From: Rosenbergiella metrosideri
Lineage (GTDB): Bacteria > Pseudomonadota > Gammaproteobacteria > Enterobacterales > Enterobacteriaceae
Length of the DNA: 64,000 nt
NCBI RefSeq assembly: GCF_022602565.1
Contig: NZ_JALBCV010000017.1
Span: forward strand, 1-64,000
Direction: 5' to 3'
How positions within the stretch are numbered: position 1 is the first letter of the stretch; each line of letters opens with the position of its first letter. The notes under the pieces were generated by a model that saw only the letters and a list, made by a program, of their open reading frames with translations, was not told the origin of the DNA and ran no database searches. The translations under genes were made by a program, and so were the position numbers. Positions 54,578-63,214 of this stretch are shown here, piece after piece.

Positions 54578-54907
54578 TTAATCGTATAACCACCGTCCGG
54601 CTTTCGCTGATTCGATCAGCATGCGCAGAGTGAAGTCAGGCACTGGTATCGGAGCTCTTTTTTTGAAAGGGTTCAACAAGAAAGGTTCATAAGGATAATA
54701 AGTTTGAAGTTTAAAATTACCCCGTGTGACATCAAACTTATCAAAAAAGTTATTCATCAGATCTTCGACTTCAAGCTCGTCAATACTGAGATCTGTATCT
54801 AAATCAGTGTCAGGTGTTAGCTCAACTTTCTTTAAGTTGAATAGATAAGTGCCAGCATAAGGGCGTACAAGTTCATAGACTCTTTGCTCAATACTTTCTT
54901 CTACCAT
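54578..54907 (-). CDS. DUF1493 family protein (acyl-carrier-like fold)
   Basis: A 109-residue acidic protein. The central LTPDTDLDTDLSIDELEVEDL followed by NNFFDKFDV resembles the DxxLDSLD / EEFDI region of acyl carrier proteins, as in DUF1493. The phosphopantetheine serine of a DSL motif is not at its place, so it probably does not carry acyl groups. It starts inside the last codons of the upstream hydrophobic protein gene (7-nt overlap, ATGGTAG), so the two are translated together. Confidence 0.72.
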   Translation of the reverse strand: MVEESIEQRVYELVRPYAGTYLFNLKKVELTPDTDLDTDLSIDELEVEDLMNNFFDKFDVTRGNFKLQTYYPYEPFLLNPFKKRAPIPVPDFTLRMLIESAKAGRWLYD

Positions 54908-55365
54908 ACTTTATCGTTGCCTCTCGCTATGGTGTTATAGTCTCGAAGGGTTCTGTAGGTAATTTGAGTGACATCAGAGGCAAGGATCATTACTCCGAGC
55001 AATGGAATAGAACGGCCAACGAAGGACGCAATGTTGTGAACCATAACGCGACGAACCGTCCAAGGTGTGTAACCACCAAGCCAGGTAGGTAATGATAATC
55101 CAAAGGGAAATTTTGTTTTACCGAATATAGCCCTCGCACTTTTGGATGCATAAGAGGTCCCTTTAGTCGTGTTGGCTAATTTTCCTCTTGTACTCAAGTT
55201 ATTTCTCCCTGAAACAATAGCGATAATTGCACTAAAATCTGCCACACCAATACCGAATTGGACTGCTGTATTTTCACAAAATATCATGAATAAAAGTTCA
55301 GCAGCGGTAAGATTTTGTCTTCCCGCATAGAAATAATTACCATTTAATTCTTCTACCGTATCCAT
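54901..55365 (-). CDS. Hydrophobic partner protein of DUF1493, possible toxin-type domain
   Basis: A 154-residue protein with two hydrophobic stretches: ELLFMIFCENTAVQFGIGVADFSAIIAIVSG (written here only as its region, residues about 23-53) and FVGRSIPLLGVMILASDV (residues about 116-133). The C-terminus is QITYRTLRDYNTIARGNDKVW. The G-R-x-P-x-x-G-x-x-x-x-A-x-D-V-x-x-I pattern recalls C-terminal domains of some Rhs/PAAR-linked proteins. I cannot assign a function. AGGAAAGG upstream supports the start. Confidence 0.65.
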   Translation of the reverse strand: MDTVEELNGNYFYAGRQNLTAAELLFMIFCENTAVQFGIGVADFSAIIAIVSGRNNLSTRGKLANTTKGTSYASKSARAIFGKTKFPFGLSLPTWLGGYTPWTVRRVMVHNIASFVGRSIPLLGVMILASDVTQITYRTLRDYNTIARGNDKVW

Positions 55366-56089
55366 TGATTCCTTTCCTATTTTTTATTCCAAGTACACAC
55401 TATGATAAGTGAACATTATAAAAATCAACCCTTAGTGAATGGATAATATTCACGGAGTGGATTGCGACAATCTTCTAGATGTTTTTAACTATTTCACTCT
55501 ATATTTATCCGGTACACGAAATGGTGCTGCAAGGTGGAATAGAGACAATGTCCTTTGCGAGCGAGTAAGGGGGGATTTTATCACTGCATAATTTTCTGCT
55601 AAAAACCGATAGGTGAGTTTAGTTTACAAGCTAGAGGCTTTTATTATTTTATATTTTATCAACCGTTGAAAAGAATTTTTAAACCGTTATCAGTCTGTAT
55701 AGCGAGAAAATCGATTATTAAGTTATTTACTCCCTGAGTGAAGTTATTACCAGATAGTTTGTTTCAACAACCTCCAACCATATCCTCTGAATTGTTTCTC
55801 TGGCAAGATGAAAATTTTATCCAAAGTATAATTTTCTTGAATAATCCCTACTTGCCCTAAAGTTATTACCTCCGGATCTCTCTATTAGTTTCTCTTTTTT
55901 AGACTACAGCATGTGTATTCAACCTTTAGCTTAATAGGAATAAAGCATCATACGATTTTTTTCGTCTCGTCTCGTCGTTGACGTTGTGGGAGGAGATAAA
56001 TATTTCTGAGCCTTAATTCGGTAATTTATTGAGATCCATAAAATGACTATGAAGGAGATAACGCTTGGCCAGTCGTCTGATCTCATTGG
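55366..56089. other. AT-rich non-coding part of the inserted cassette
   Basis: 724 bp upstream of the DUF1493 pair. No convincing gene, tRNA or terminal inverted repeat is visible. Composition is much more AT-rich than in yfcJ or the MocR gene, which fits foreign DNA. It probably holds the cassette promoter (on the minus strand, near 55400-55450). Confidence 0.45.
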
Positions 56090-56145
56090 GTCAGTCTAAC
56101 GATGTTGCGCACTGCAACACCTCGTTCAACAGCGTAACCGCTTGA
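56090..56145. repeat. 56-bp direct repeat, copy 2 (MocR 3' end)
   Basis: Near-identical to 54515-54570. Here it supplies the natural C-terminus and stop codon of the minus-strand MocR gene. The bases directly after it (56146 onward) continue the MocR coding sequence and are not repeated. Confidence 0.95.
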
Positions 56146-57530
56146 CGTATCGCTTGCGGAGTCAGCGCCGCGAAGCCGAGTATCTAGCCATTAATCATTG
56201 GAGTGGTCAAACACAGTGGGGCAAGTTCAGCGAGCTCTAGCCCTTTACGGCTGGCAGCAGCTGTGATTGCAGAGGTACTTCCTCTAAGATATTCGATAGC
56301 CAGTTGTAGCCCGCCTTCGGATGGCAGCAAACGAACGGTATCTGCTGGGCACTCTTTCAGTAACTCAATCAGCAGAGCGCGTCTTGCGGCATAGAGTTTT
56401 TTCATCAAACGAAGGTGACTCGCAAAATAACCTTCTGAAATAAACGCAGCGACTACGGCTTGTGATAATACGGCAGTGTGACTGTCGAGACGTTGCCGTG
56501 CGCTCGCTAACTGGGGGACAAGGGCGGGGGGCACGACCATATAGGCAAGTCGGATACTGGGAAAGAGTGTCTTGGAAAATGTTCCAAGATAGATGACCTT
56601 TTGGCCACGGTCGAGTCGTTGCAGGGAGGCCGGAGGGTCATTGCGGTAATGGTATTCACCGTCATAGTCATCCTCAATAATCCAGCTTTGATGTCGAGTC
56701 GCCCAATCTAGCCATTGCTGACGTCTAGAGTCGCTCATTGTCATCCCTAAAGGGTAATGATGTCCCGGTGTAAGATAAGCCAACTTGGCGTGATGGGGCG
56801 GGGGGATCGCACCGTCTTGATCCATAGTCTGGGGGGCAAGAACCGCACCCGCTTGCCGAAAGGCATTGACCGCTCCTGAGTAGCATAATGCCTCAGTCAC
56901 AACGGTCTCTCCCTCATCCAACAGTATATGAGCCAGCCATTGCAGGCCTTGTTGTGAACTGTTCATCACAATAATTTGTGAAGGCGAACAATTAACTTGG
57001 CGGGATAACGCTAAATAATGGCTAATGGCTTTGCGGCACTCTGCCAGTCCCTGCGGGTCACCGTAAAGCAGTTGCTCTGGTGATAATGATTCCATTACTC
57101 GACGAGTCACCTCGGCCCACTGTTGTAACGGAAAAGCGTTCACATCGGGTACGCCGGCACTGAATGGCTGTATCGTCCGCGGGTCGGGACACTGAGGCTG
57201 AGCTAACAGCTGTTGTCCCCGATTTGATAATGTCGGGGGTAATCCTTGGTAAGCCGGTGACGAGAGCGCTAAACCACGTTGTGTCACGAAACTCCCTTGA
57301 CCGAGAAGTCGCGTCAGGTAACCTTGTGTGGTTAACCGTTGATACGCCGCTTCCACTGTCGTTCGCGAGCAACCCAAATCTGTGGCTAATTGACGGCTAG
57401 AAGGCAAACGCTCCCCGGGGGCCAATTGCCCCTTTTCAATAGCCGCTCTCAGGACTCGGCATAGCTGTGTGACTCGATTCCCACGTTCGGCTAAGGTCAG
57501 GGATAACCAGATTGAAGAGCGCAGCGTCAT
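56091..57530 (-). pseudogene. MocR/PdxR-type regulator with an in-frame amber stop
   Basis: A GntR-type winged helix-turn-helix (residues about 12-80, LPSSRQLATDLGCSRTTVEA) is fused to a fold-type I aminotransferase-like domain. The PLP lysine is in LGTFSKTLFPS, and WIIEDDYDGEYHY precedes it. The open frame ends at a TAG (56184-56186) after 448 residues. Beyond it the same frame continues ILGFAALTPQAIRQAVTLLN to a TGA at 56091-56093, the normal MocR ending. The full-length product would be 479 residues including the amber position. It is divergent from a rhodanese gene, which is its likely target. Confidence 0.85.
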
Positions 57531-57615
57531 AGTGGTCTGATAATTTATCGAAAATGGGTCTGATTAGAGCCTTAATAATGCGATATTCTGTGTCGACCAC
57601 TCAAGGAGAATGATG

Positions 57616-58056
57616 ATGACAGACTCAATTTTTCATTACGCTGACCCTGCGGACAGTGCAGCCTACTTAACCGCCAAATTGGCGTATTATATTGATGCTT
57701 GGGACTTAGCAGAAAGCTGCCAGCGTGATAGCGCAGAATGCATCATACTCGATGTCCGTTCTGCCGAGCATTACCGCCTCGGCCATATTCCCGGCGCGAT
57801 AAACTTTCCCCATCGCGAGATGAATGCTCTGACATTGGCGACGTTATCTAAACAGGCTCATTATGTCACCTATTGCGATGGAATAGGATGTAATGGCTCA
57901 ACCAAAGGGGCGTATAACCTCGCGCAAGCCGGATTTAAGGTAAAAGAATTGATTGGCGGCTTAGATTTTTGGCGTCGGGATAACCATCCAATTATCGAAG
58001 GCAGCGAGCCAAGCACTTGGCCCACTGATGCAGCGTCGATACAGTGTGGATGCTAA
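57616..58056 (+). CDS. Rhodanese-like protein divergent from MocR gene
   Basis: A 146-residue single rhodanese domain. The motif CIILDVRSAEHYRLGHIPGA (the first rhodanese signature) is followed by the active-site loop YCDGIGCNGSTKGA and a C-terminal QCGC. The loop differs from the usual CRSGxRS form, so sulfurtransferase activity is not certain. Three successive ATG codons (57610, 57613, 57616) follow GGAG; the third has the best spacing. The divergent MocR-type regulator is its probable controller. Confidence 0.8.
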   Translation: MTDSIFHYADPADSAAYLTAKLAYYIDAWDLAESCQRDSAECIILDVRSAEHYRLGHIPGAINFPHREMNALTLATLSKQAHYVTYCDGIGCNGSTKGAYNLAQAGFKVKELIGGLDFWRRDNHPIIEGSEPSTWPTDAASIQCGC

Positions 58057-59094
58057 TTAGAGCCAGACAATAAAGAGAAACAGTAGCACTATCCCAATAA
58101 TCGTTAGGGTAACCCGGGAAGAGAATGGCCAAAAACTTGTCTGCCCCGTAACAGGCGGCGCGGGATGATAAATCGGAATAGGACCCGCGGTGAGTGCACC
58201 TTGTGGCGGCCGCCAACCGAAGCCAGCACGATGGCTAAATAGCACATTGAGAAGATCTTGTGCTTGCACACGTGATAAGCAGGCGTCTGCAGCTAAGTGA
58301 TAATGCTGTTGGCAGTATACTGCTGCCTGCTCAAGTTCTAAGCTGCTTGCAGGGTGTTTTAAGCCTTGCAATAATTGTGGCAGTAAAAGACTACTCTGTC
58401 CCACTAACTGCTGGCGAGCCTGTAAATATTGAATCAACAAAGGGTAGTGCTTGGCGGGAATCGGGTCGCCGTCTTTTAAGCCGACCAAGCTATGTAACGT
58501 TTCCCAGACACTGATAGGTGACTCGCCGTTGGCGACGGATAATTTGACCACTTGCTGACTAAGTGTCGAATGCTCGGCTGGCAGTAGGCTCCGCGCGGTG
58601 GCGGTAGTTTGTACCGGTTGCGGGATCGACATCTGCCCTTGCTGAAGACGGGTTAATACTTGCTGCAGTTGTGCCTGAGTCAGGGCACTTAGCACCGTTT
58701 GCCCAAATTGCTGGCGAATGTATTCGCTGACGGCTTGCCGATTATTACCTTGAGGAAGTAAATCGGTAAGCTGCTGTAATTGGCGGCGTGCTAGATGATT
58801 ATTCTGTTCTTGCTTAAGGACGCCTTGTAACCACTTTTCCGCTTCGGGAAAGTGCGACGAAAGCAGTTCGGCGTCGCCACTGACGTTTACGTGGTGGCGG
58901 ATTCCAGCCCAAAGCGCCGGCGGTTTAAGGCTACTGATCGCCAAAATTTTAACGATGATGCGTTCCAGCGCAGTACGTTGCGTGGAGGAAAGTGCTTCAC
59001 TGTGCAACGGCTTCGCTTTTAGGCTATTCGGGGAGGTTAAGTCGTAACGGTGTGGACCGTCGGAATATCCGCGAGGGCCGCTGAGTGGCTGCAT
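58057..59094 (-). CDS. flk: Flagellar checkpoint protein Flk
   Basis: A 345-residue protein (E. coli Flk has about 330) with a C-terminal membrane anchor (VTLTIIGIVLLFLFIVWL). The conserved blocks LWAGIRHHVNVSGDAELLSSHFPEAE (given as region, residues about 60-85), GNNRQAVSEYIRQQFGQ and LLPAEHSTLSQQVVKLS match Flk. Flk prevents premature export through the flagellar type III system. I chose the ATG at 59094 (MQPLSGPRG), consistent with the family start MIQPISG; the upstream extension to 59181 is unlikely. It is divergent from pdxB. Confidence 0.88.
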   Translation of the reverse strand: MQPLSGPRGYSDGPHRYDLTSPNSLKAKPLHSEALSSTQRTALERIIVKILAISSLKPPALWAGIRHHVNVSGDAELLSSHFPEAEKWLQGVLKQEQNNHLARRQLQQLTDLLPQGNNRQAVSEYIRQQFGQTVLSALTQAQLQQVLTRLQQGQMSIPQPVQTTATARSLLPAEHSTLSQQVVKLSVANGESPISVWETLHSLVGLKDGDPIPAKHYPLLIQYLQARQQLVGQSSLLLPQLLQGLKHPASSLELEQAAVYCQQHYHLAADACLSRVQAQDLLNVLFSHRAGFGWRPPQGALTAGPIPIYHPAPPVTGQTSFWPFSSRVTLTIIGIVLLFLFIVWL

Positions 59095-59294
59095 GGCAAC
59101 ATCCTTACAAAAACTAAGAACCGGATGACCGGAGAATAGCCCGCTATCATAACAACCCCCCAATAAAATCCCAAGCAACAATCTGCCTGTTACCGCATTA
59201 TTTGTCCTGTTGATGAGAATCGATCTCAGGTGTTTTCAGCCTAAGAATATGACAGAATATCTTAACACTCTCTTTTTACCTTCTAGGCCAAATC

Positions 59295-60425
59295 ATGAAA
59301 ATCGTTGTCGATGAAAATATGCCCTATGCGCAAGAGTTATTCAGTCGTAAAGGAGAGGTCGTACGTGTCCCAGGCCGGCCCCTGCCGGTAAGCGAATTAC
59401 AGGATGCCCAAGCACTGATGGTGCGTTCGGTCACGCCGGTTAATACGCAGCTGGTGACCCATACGCCGCTAGCTTTTGTGGGATCGGCGACGGCAGGCAC
59501 TGACCATGTCGAGTTGGCGGACCTCGAGGCGGCAGGTGTGGCGTTTTCCGCGGCACCCGGCTGTAACGCTATTGCGGTGGTAGAATATGTCTTTTCCGCG
59601 TTACTGCTATTGGCTGAACGCGACGGTTATACTTTATGTGATAAGACAATTGGTATTGTCGGTGTCGGCAATGTCGGGAGTCGTCTGCAAGCTCGCTGTG
59701 AAGCCTTGGGGATGAAGGTGCTATTATGTGACCCGCCACGAGCCGATCGCGGTGATCAAGAAACGTTCCTTTCATTAGAAAATATCGCGGCACAAGCCGA
59801 TATCTTGACCTTCCACACACCACTCATTAAACAGGGTGCCTACCAAACGTGGCACTGTGTTGATCGCCATCTGCTCGAAACATTACGGCCTGGCTGTGTG
59901 CTGATTAATGCTTGCCGAGGCGCGGTGGTAGATAACCAAGCCCTTAAGCAGGTGCTTACTGAGCGCAACGATCTGAGTGTGATATTGGATGTGTGGGAGC
60001 CAGAACCCGATCTCGACCGCCAACTGCTGGCTCAAGTCGATATCGCGACGGCCCATATCGCTGGCTACACCTTAGAAGGTAAAGTGCGGGGAACCACGCA
60101 ACTTTATGAAGCGTGGACCGCGTTTATCGGACAGCCAGAACGCATCACTCTAAGTGAATTATTGCCTCAGCCTGATATCAGCGCGATTCAGGTCACAGGC
60201 GAGTTTTCGCAGTCACTTCTAAAACGTTTAGCTCATCTCGTGTATGATGTGCGCCGCGATGATGCATTGCTTAGGCAGCATATCGCTGATGAAGGGGGAT
60301 TTGACCGGCTAAGAAAGCAATATCAAGAGCGCCGCGAATGGTCTTCATTAACCGTTAGCTGTTCGACTGCCTCGACGGCTGAACGACTTCGTCAACTCGG
60401 ATTCAATACCTTGTACTGCGCTTAG
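59295..60425 (+). CDS. pdxB: Erythronate-4-phosphate dehydrogenase PdxB
   Basis: A 376-residue NAD-dependent D-2-hydroxyacid dehydrogenase in pyridoxal phosphate synthesis. The NAD motif is [12 protein letters not shown]. Catalytic Arg, Glu and His lie in [19 protein letters not shown] and [12 protein letters not shown]. The C-terminal dimerisation domain ends with the PdxB-specific [20 protein letters not shown]. It starts the pdxB-usg-truA-dedA series. Confidence 0.97.
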   Translation: MKIVVDENMPYAQELFSRKGEVVRVPGRPLPVSELQDAQALMVRSVTPVNTQLVTHTPLAFVGSATAGTDHVELADLEAAGVAFSAAPGCNAIAVVEYVFSALLLLAERDGYTLCDKTIGIVGVGNVGSRLQARCEALGMKVLLCDPPRADRGDQETFLSLENIAAQADILTFHTPLIKQGAYQTWHCVDRHLLETLRPGCVLINACRGAVVDNQALKQVLTERNDLSVILDVWEPEPDLDRQLLAQVDIATAHIAGYTLEGKVRGTTQLYEAWTAFIGQPERITLSELLPQPDISAIQVTGEFSQSLLKRLAHLVYDVRRDDALLRQHIADEGGFDRLRKQYQERREWSSLTVSCSTASTAERLRQLGFNTLYCA

Positions 60426-60483
60426 GCTCAGTTGTTGTTGGGGTGGGTGTGACTCATCCCGTTAATTTAGTGTGGAGTACCCC

Positions 60484-61491
60484 ATGTCCCAGGGTTGGAA
60501 TATTGCTATTTTAGGAGCGACCGGTGCCGTTGGCCGAGCGTTAATCGAGTGTTTAGAGCAGCGTGAGTTCGCGGTCGGTAACGTTACGCTACTGGCCACT
60601 GAAGAGAGTGCAGGTGAATCCATTCGCTTTGCCGGAAAAAATTACCTCGTTCAGGATGCGCGCAATCATGACTGGAGCGACAGCCAATTAGCGTTTTTTG
60701 TCGCGGGACAACAAGCCAGTGCTGACTATGCGGATCTCGCCGCGGATGCAGGATGTATTGTTATCGATAGCAGTGGACTCTTTGCATTAGCCCATGATGT
60801 CCCCTTAGCCGTGGTTGGCGTCAATGACAACACACTGGCCGACTACCGTAATCGTAACATTATTGCGGTTGCCGATAGCCAAGTGAGCCAGCTGATGAAC
60901 GCTATTGCCCCACTTGATCAGGCTGCCAGTGTCCAATCTATCCAGCTGACTGAATTATTATCTGTTTCGGCCCAAGGGAAAATTGCGGTCGATGCATTGG
61001 CGGGTGAAAGCGCACGCTTACTCAACGGTATCCCGCCTGAGAACTATCACTTTGGTCGTCAATTAGCCTTCAATATGATGCCGCTGGCGACCGATGAGCT
61101 GGGCAGTGTCCCGGCAGAACGCCGTGTCGTGGACCAAGTACGCAAAATATTACAAGACGAAAGTTTCCCATTGAGTGTGACATCGCTCCAAGCACCGGTG
61201 TTTTATGGTAATGCGCAAAGTGTTCGCGTGATCACTGCGCGTCCACTGGAAGTTGATGAAGCCCAACAAGTATTGGGTGAGCAAGCTGATCTGGCGGTGA
61301 GCGAGGAACACGACTTTCCGACACCCGTAAGCGAAGGTACAGGCCAAGACCAGCTTTATATTGGTGCTATCCGTCAAGATTATGGCCAGCCTGAAGGGTT
61401 ACAGTTTTGGTCAGTAGCGGATAACGTCCGTTACGGAGGTGCCTTAATGGCAGTGAAAACTGCAGAGCGCCTGATTGAGGATTATTTGTAA
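60484..61491 (+). CDS. usg: USG-1 protein, semialdehyde dehydrogenase-like
   Basis: A 335-residue homologue of aspartate-semialdehyde dehydrogenase with the N-terminal motif [16 protein letters not shown]. The catalytic cysteine of the enzyme family is absent: where NC is expected the sequence reads [10 protein letters not shown]. This is normal for Usg, whose function is unknown. The ATG at 60484 has GGAG six bases upstream. Its stop overlaps the truA start (TAATG). Confidence 0.92.
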   Translation: MSQGWNIAILGATGAVGRALIECLEQREFAVGNVTLLATEESAGESIRFAGKNYLVQDARNHDWSDSQLAFFVAGQQASADYADLAADAGCIVIDSSGLFALAHDVPLAVVGVNDNTLADYRNRNIIAVADSQVSQLMNAIAPLDQAASVQSIQLTELLSVSAQGKIAVDALAGESARLLNGIPPENYHFGRQLAFNMMPLATDELGSVPAERRVVDQVRKILQDESFPLSVTSLQAPVFYGNAQSVRVITARPLEVDEAQQVLGEQADLAVSEEHDFPTPVSEGTGQDQLYIGAIRQDYGQPEGLQFWSVADNVRYGGALMAVKTAERLIEDYL

Positions 61492-62315
61492 TGTCGACAG
61501 CTGAAACCCCGTACAAAATTGCACTGGGGATTGAGTACGATGGCAGCCGATATTATGGTTGGCAACGCCAACGCGAAGTACGCAGTGTTCAACAGGTCCT
61601 CGAAAAAGCCCTGACCCAAGTCGCTAATCATCCCATCGATGTCTTTTGCGCCGGGCGAACGGATGCTGGGGTACATGGGACAGGACAAGTGGTTCATTTC
61701 GAAACACAAGCTAAACGGGCGGATGCCGCTTGGACGTTAGGGGTCAATGCGAATTTACCCGACGATGTTGCGGTGCGTTGGGTTAAGGCGGTACCGGATG
61801 AATTCCATGCCCGCTTTAGCGCGACGGCACGGCGTTATCGCTATGTGATTTATAACGAGCGCTTACGTCCAGCTATTCTCGGAAAAGGGTTGACGCATTT
61901 TTATCATCCCTTAGACACCGATAAAATGCATCGCGCTGCACAGAGTCTGTTAGGAGAGAACGATTTTACCTCGTTTCGAGCAGTGCAATGCCAATCGCGG
62001 ACGCCATGGCGTAATATTTCACATATTCATGTTATACGCCAAGGTAGCTTTGTGATTATCGATATCAAAGCCAACGCTTTCGTCCACCATATGGTACGGA
62101 ATATTGTCGGCAGTCTGCTGGAAGTGGGGATGGGAAATCAGCCTGAACAGTGGATCGCGGAGCTCTTAGCATTGCGCGATCGGACTAAAGCGGCGGCAAC
62201 AGCGAGAGCGGAAGGGCTCTATTTAGTTGCCGTTGACTATCCCGAGCATTTTACACTACCAACACCTGCGTTGGGGCCGCTTTTCCTCGCAGACGATAAT
62301 TACTTTCCTCAATAA
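61491..62315 (+). CDS. truA: tRNA pseudouridine(38-40) synthase TruA
   Basis: A 274-residue enzyme that modifies U38-U40 in the anticodon arm. The catalytic aspartate is in [15 protein letters not shown]. The conserved [18 protein letters not shown] segment is intact. It is translationally coupled to usg. Confidence 0.97.
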   Translation: MSTAETPYKIALGIEYDGSRYYGWQRQREVRSVQQVLEKALTQVANHPIDVFCAGRTDAGVHGTGQVVHFETQAKRADAAWTLGVNANLPDDVAVRWVKAVPDEFHARFSATARRYRYVIYNERLRPAILGKGLTHFYHPLDTDKMHRAAQSLLGENDFTSFRAVQCQSRTPWRNISHIHVIRQGSFVIIDIKANAFVHHMVRNIVGSLLEVGMGNQPEQWIAELLALRDRTKAAATARAEGLYLVAVDYPEHFTLPTPALGPLFLADDNYFPQ

Positions 62316-62326
62316 GGAGTTATGCA

Positions 62327-62986
62327 ATGCTATCAATGATCATTGATTTTATATTGCATATAGATGTTCATTTAACGGCGTTAATCGCGCATTACGGATT
62401 ATGGGTCTACGCCATCCTCTTTCTTATTATCTTTTGTGAGACGGGGCTGGTGGTGACACCCTTTTTGCCTGGCGACTCCCTACTGTTCATCGCGGGTGCG
62501 CTCGCTGTTTTACCAAGTAATGCGTTAAACGTGCATATGATGGTAGGATTATTAGTGATTGCCGCCGTACTGGGCGATGCGCTGAACTACACCATCGGGC
62601 GCTTATTTGGCGAAAAACTTTTTAGCCGTCCGAATTCGCGCATTTTTCGCCAGAGCTACCTCGATAAAACGCATCAGTTCTACGATAAGCACGGCGGGAA
62701 AACCATTATCCTGGCGCGTTTTGTTCCTATCATCAGGACCTTCGCGCCTTTTGTTGCTGGAATGGGACGCATGAGTTATCGCCAATTTGGATTTTATAAC
62801 GTCATTGGTGGCATATGTTGGGTAGCATTATTTAGCTACGCTGGGGCAATTTTCGGTGATCTACCGGTGGTGAAAAGCAATATCAACTTGTTGATCGTCG
62901 CGATTATCGTGGTCTCGGTACTGCCTGGCATTATTGAAGTAATCCGCCATCGGGCGAAAAAGAATAATACAGATCCTTCAGCATAA
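62327..62986 (+). CDS. dedA: DedA family inner-membrane protein
   Basis: A 219-residue protein, the same length as E. coli DedA. The family signature [19 protein letters not shown] is followed by [13 protein letters not shown] and the arginine-containing [18 protein letters not shown]. DedA proteins are linked to lipid carrier recycling and proton motive force homeostasis. It lies 11 nt after truA. Confidence 0.96.
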   Translation: MLSMIIDFILHIDVHLTALIAHYGLWVYAILFLIIFCETGLVVTPFLPGDSLLFIAGALAVLPSNALNVHMMVGLLVIAAVLGDALNYTIGRLFGEKLFSRPNSRIFRQSYLDKTHQFYDKHGGKTIILARFVPIIRTFAPFVAGMGRMSYRQFGFYNVIGGICWVALFSYAGAIFGDLPVVKSNINLLIVAIIVVSVLPGIIEVIRHRAKKNNTDPSA

Positions 62987-63214
62987 TGCTGATATCTGTA
63001 TAATCGCTCCATATTTTTATCCACAGAACCTCACGGTTGTGGTTTAATGAGCGCTATTTATTGGCTGTTGAGTAATCATTCAGCAGAAACACAGTGACTG
63101 GTAAAACCAGGTTCAAACAGAAAGGTCCTCAATGAGCTGGATTGAGGGTGTTGCGTATAATTTCAATTTAAACAATGACTTGGGAATGTAATTCCTAAAT
63201 CGTTCGAAATTAAT
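62987..63214. other. Junction between backbone and second prophage
   Basis: 228 bp after dedA. Two small hairpins are visible: CTGGT-AAA-ACCAG at 63097-63109 and CCTCAAT/ATTGAGG around 63127-63147. The phage attachment core must lie here, because the integrase ends at 63215 and dedA is intact. The core itself cannot be named without the other end of the prophage. Confidence 0.5.

Noticed and set aside
54561-54600. Cassette ends as classical transposon target duplication
   Set aside because: A 56-bp duplication is far longer than any transposon target duplication, and no terminal inverted repeats or transposase are present.
60484-61491. Usg as an inactivated aspartate-semialdehyde dehydrogenase
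   Set aside because: The missing catalytic Cys is normal for Usg proteins, the frame is intact and the gene order is conserved, so it is not a pseudogene.
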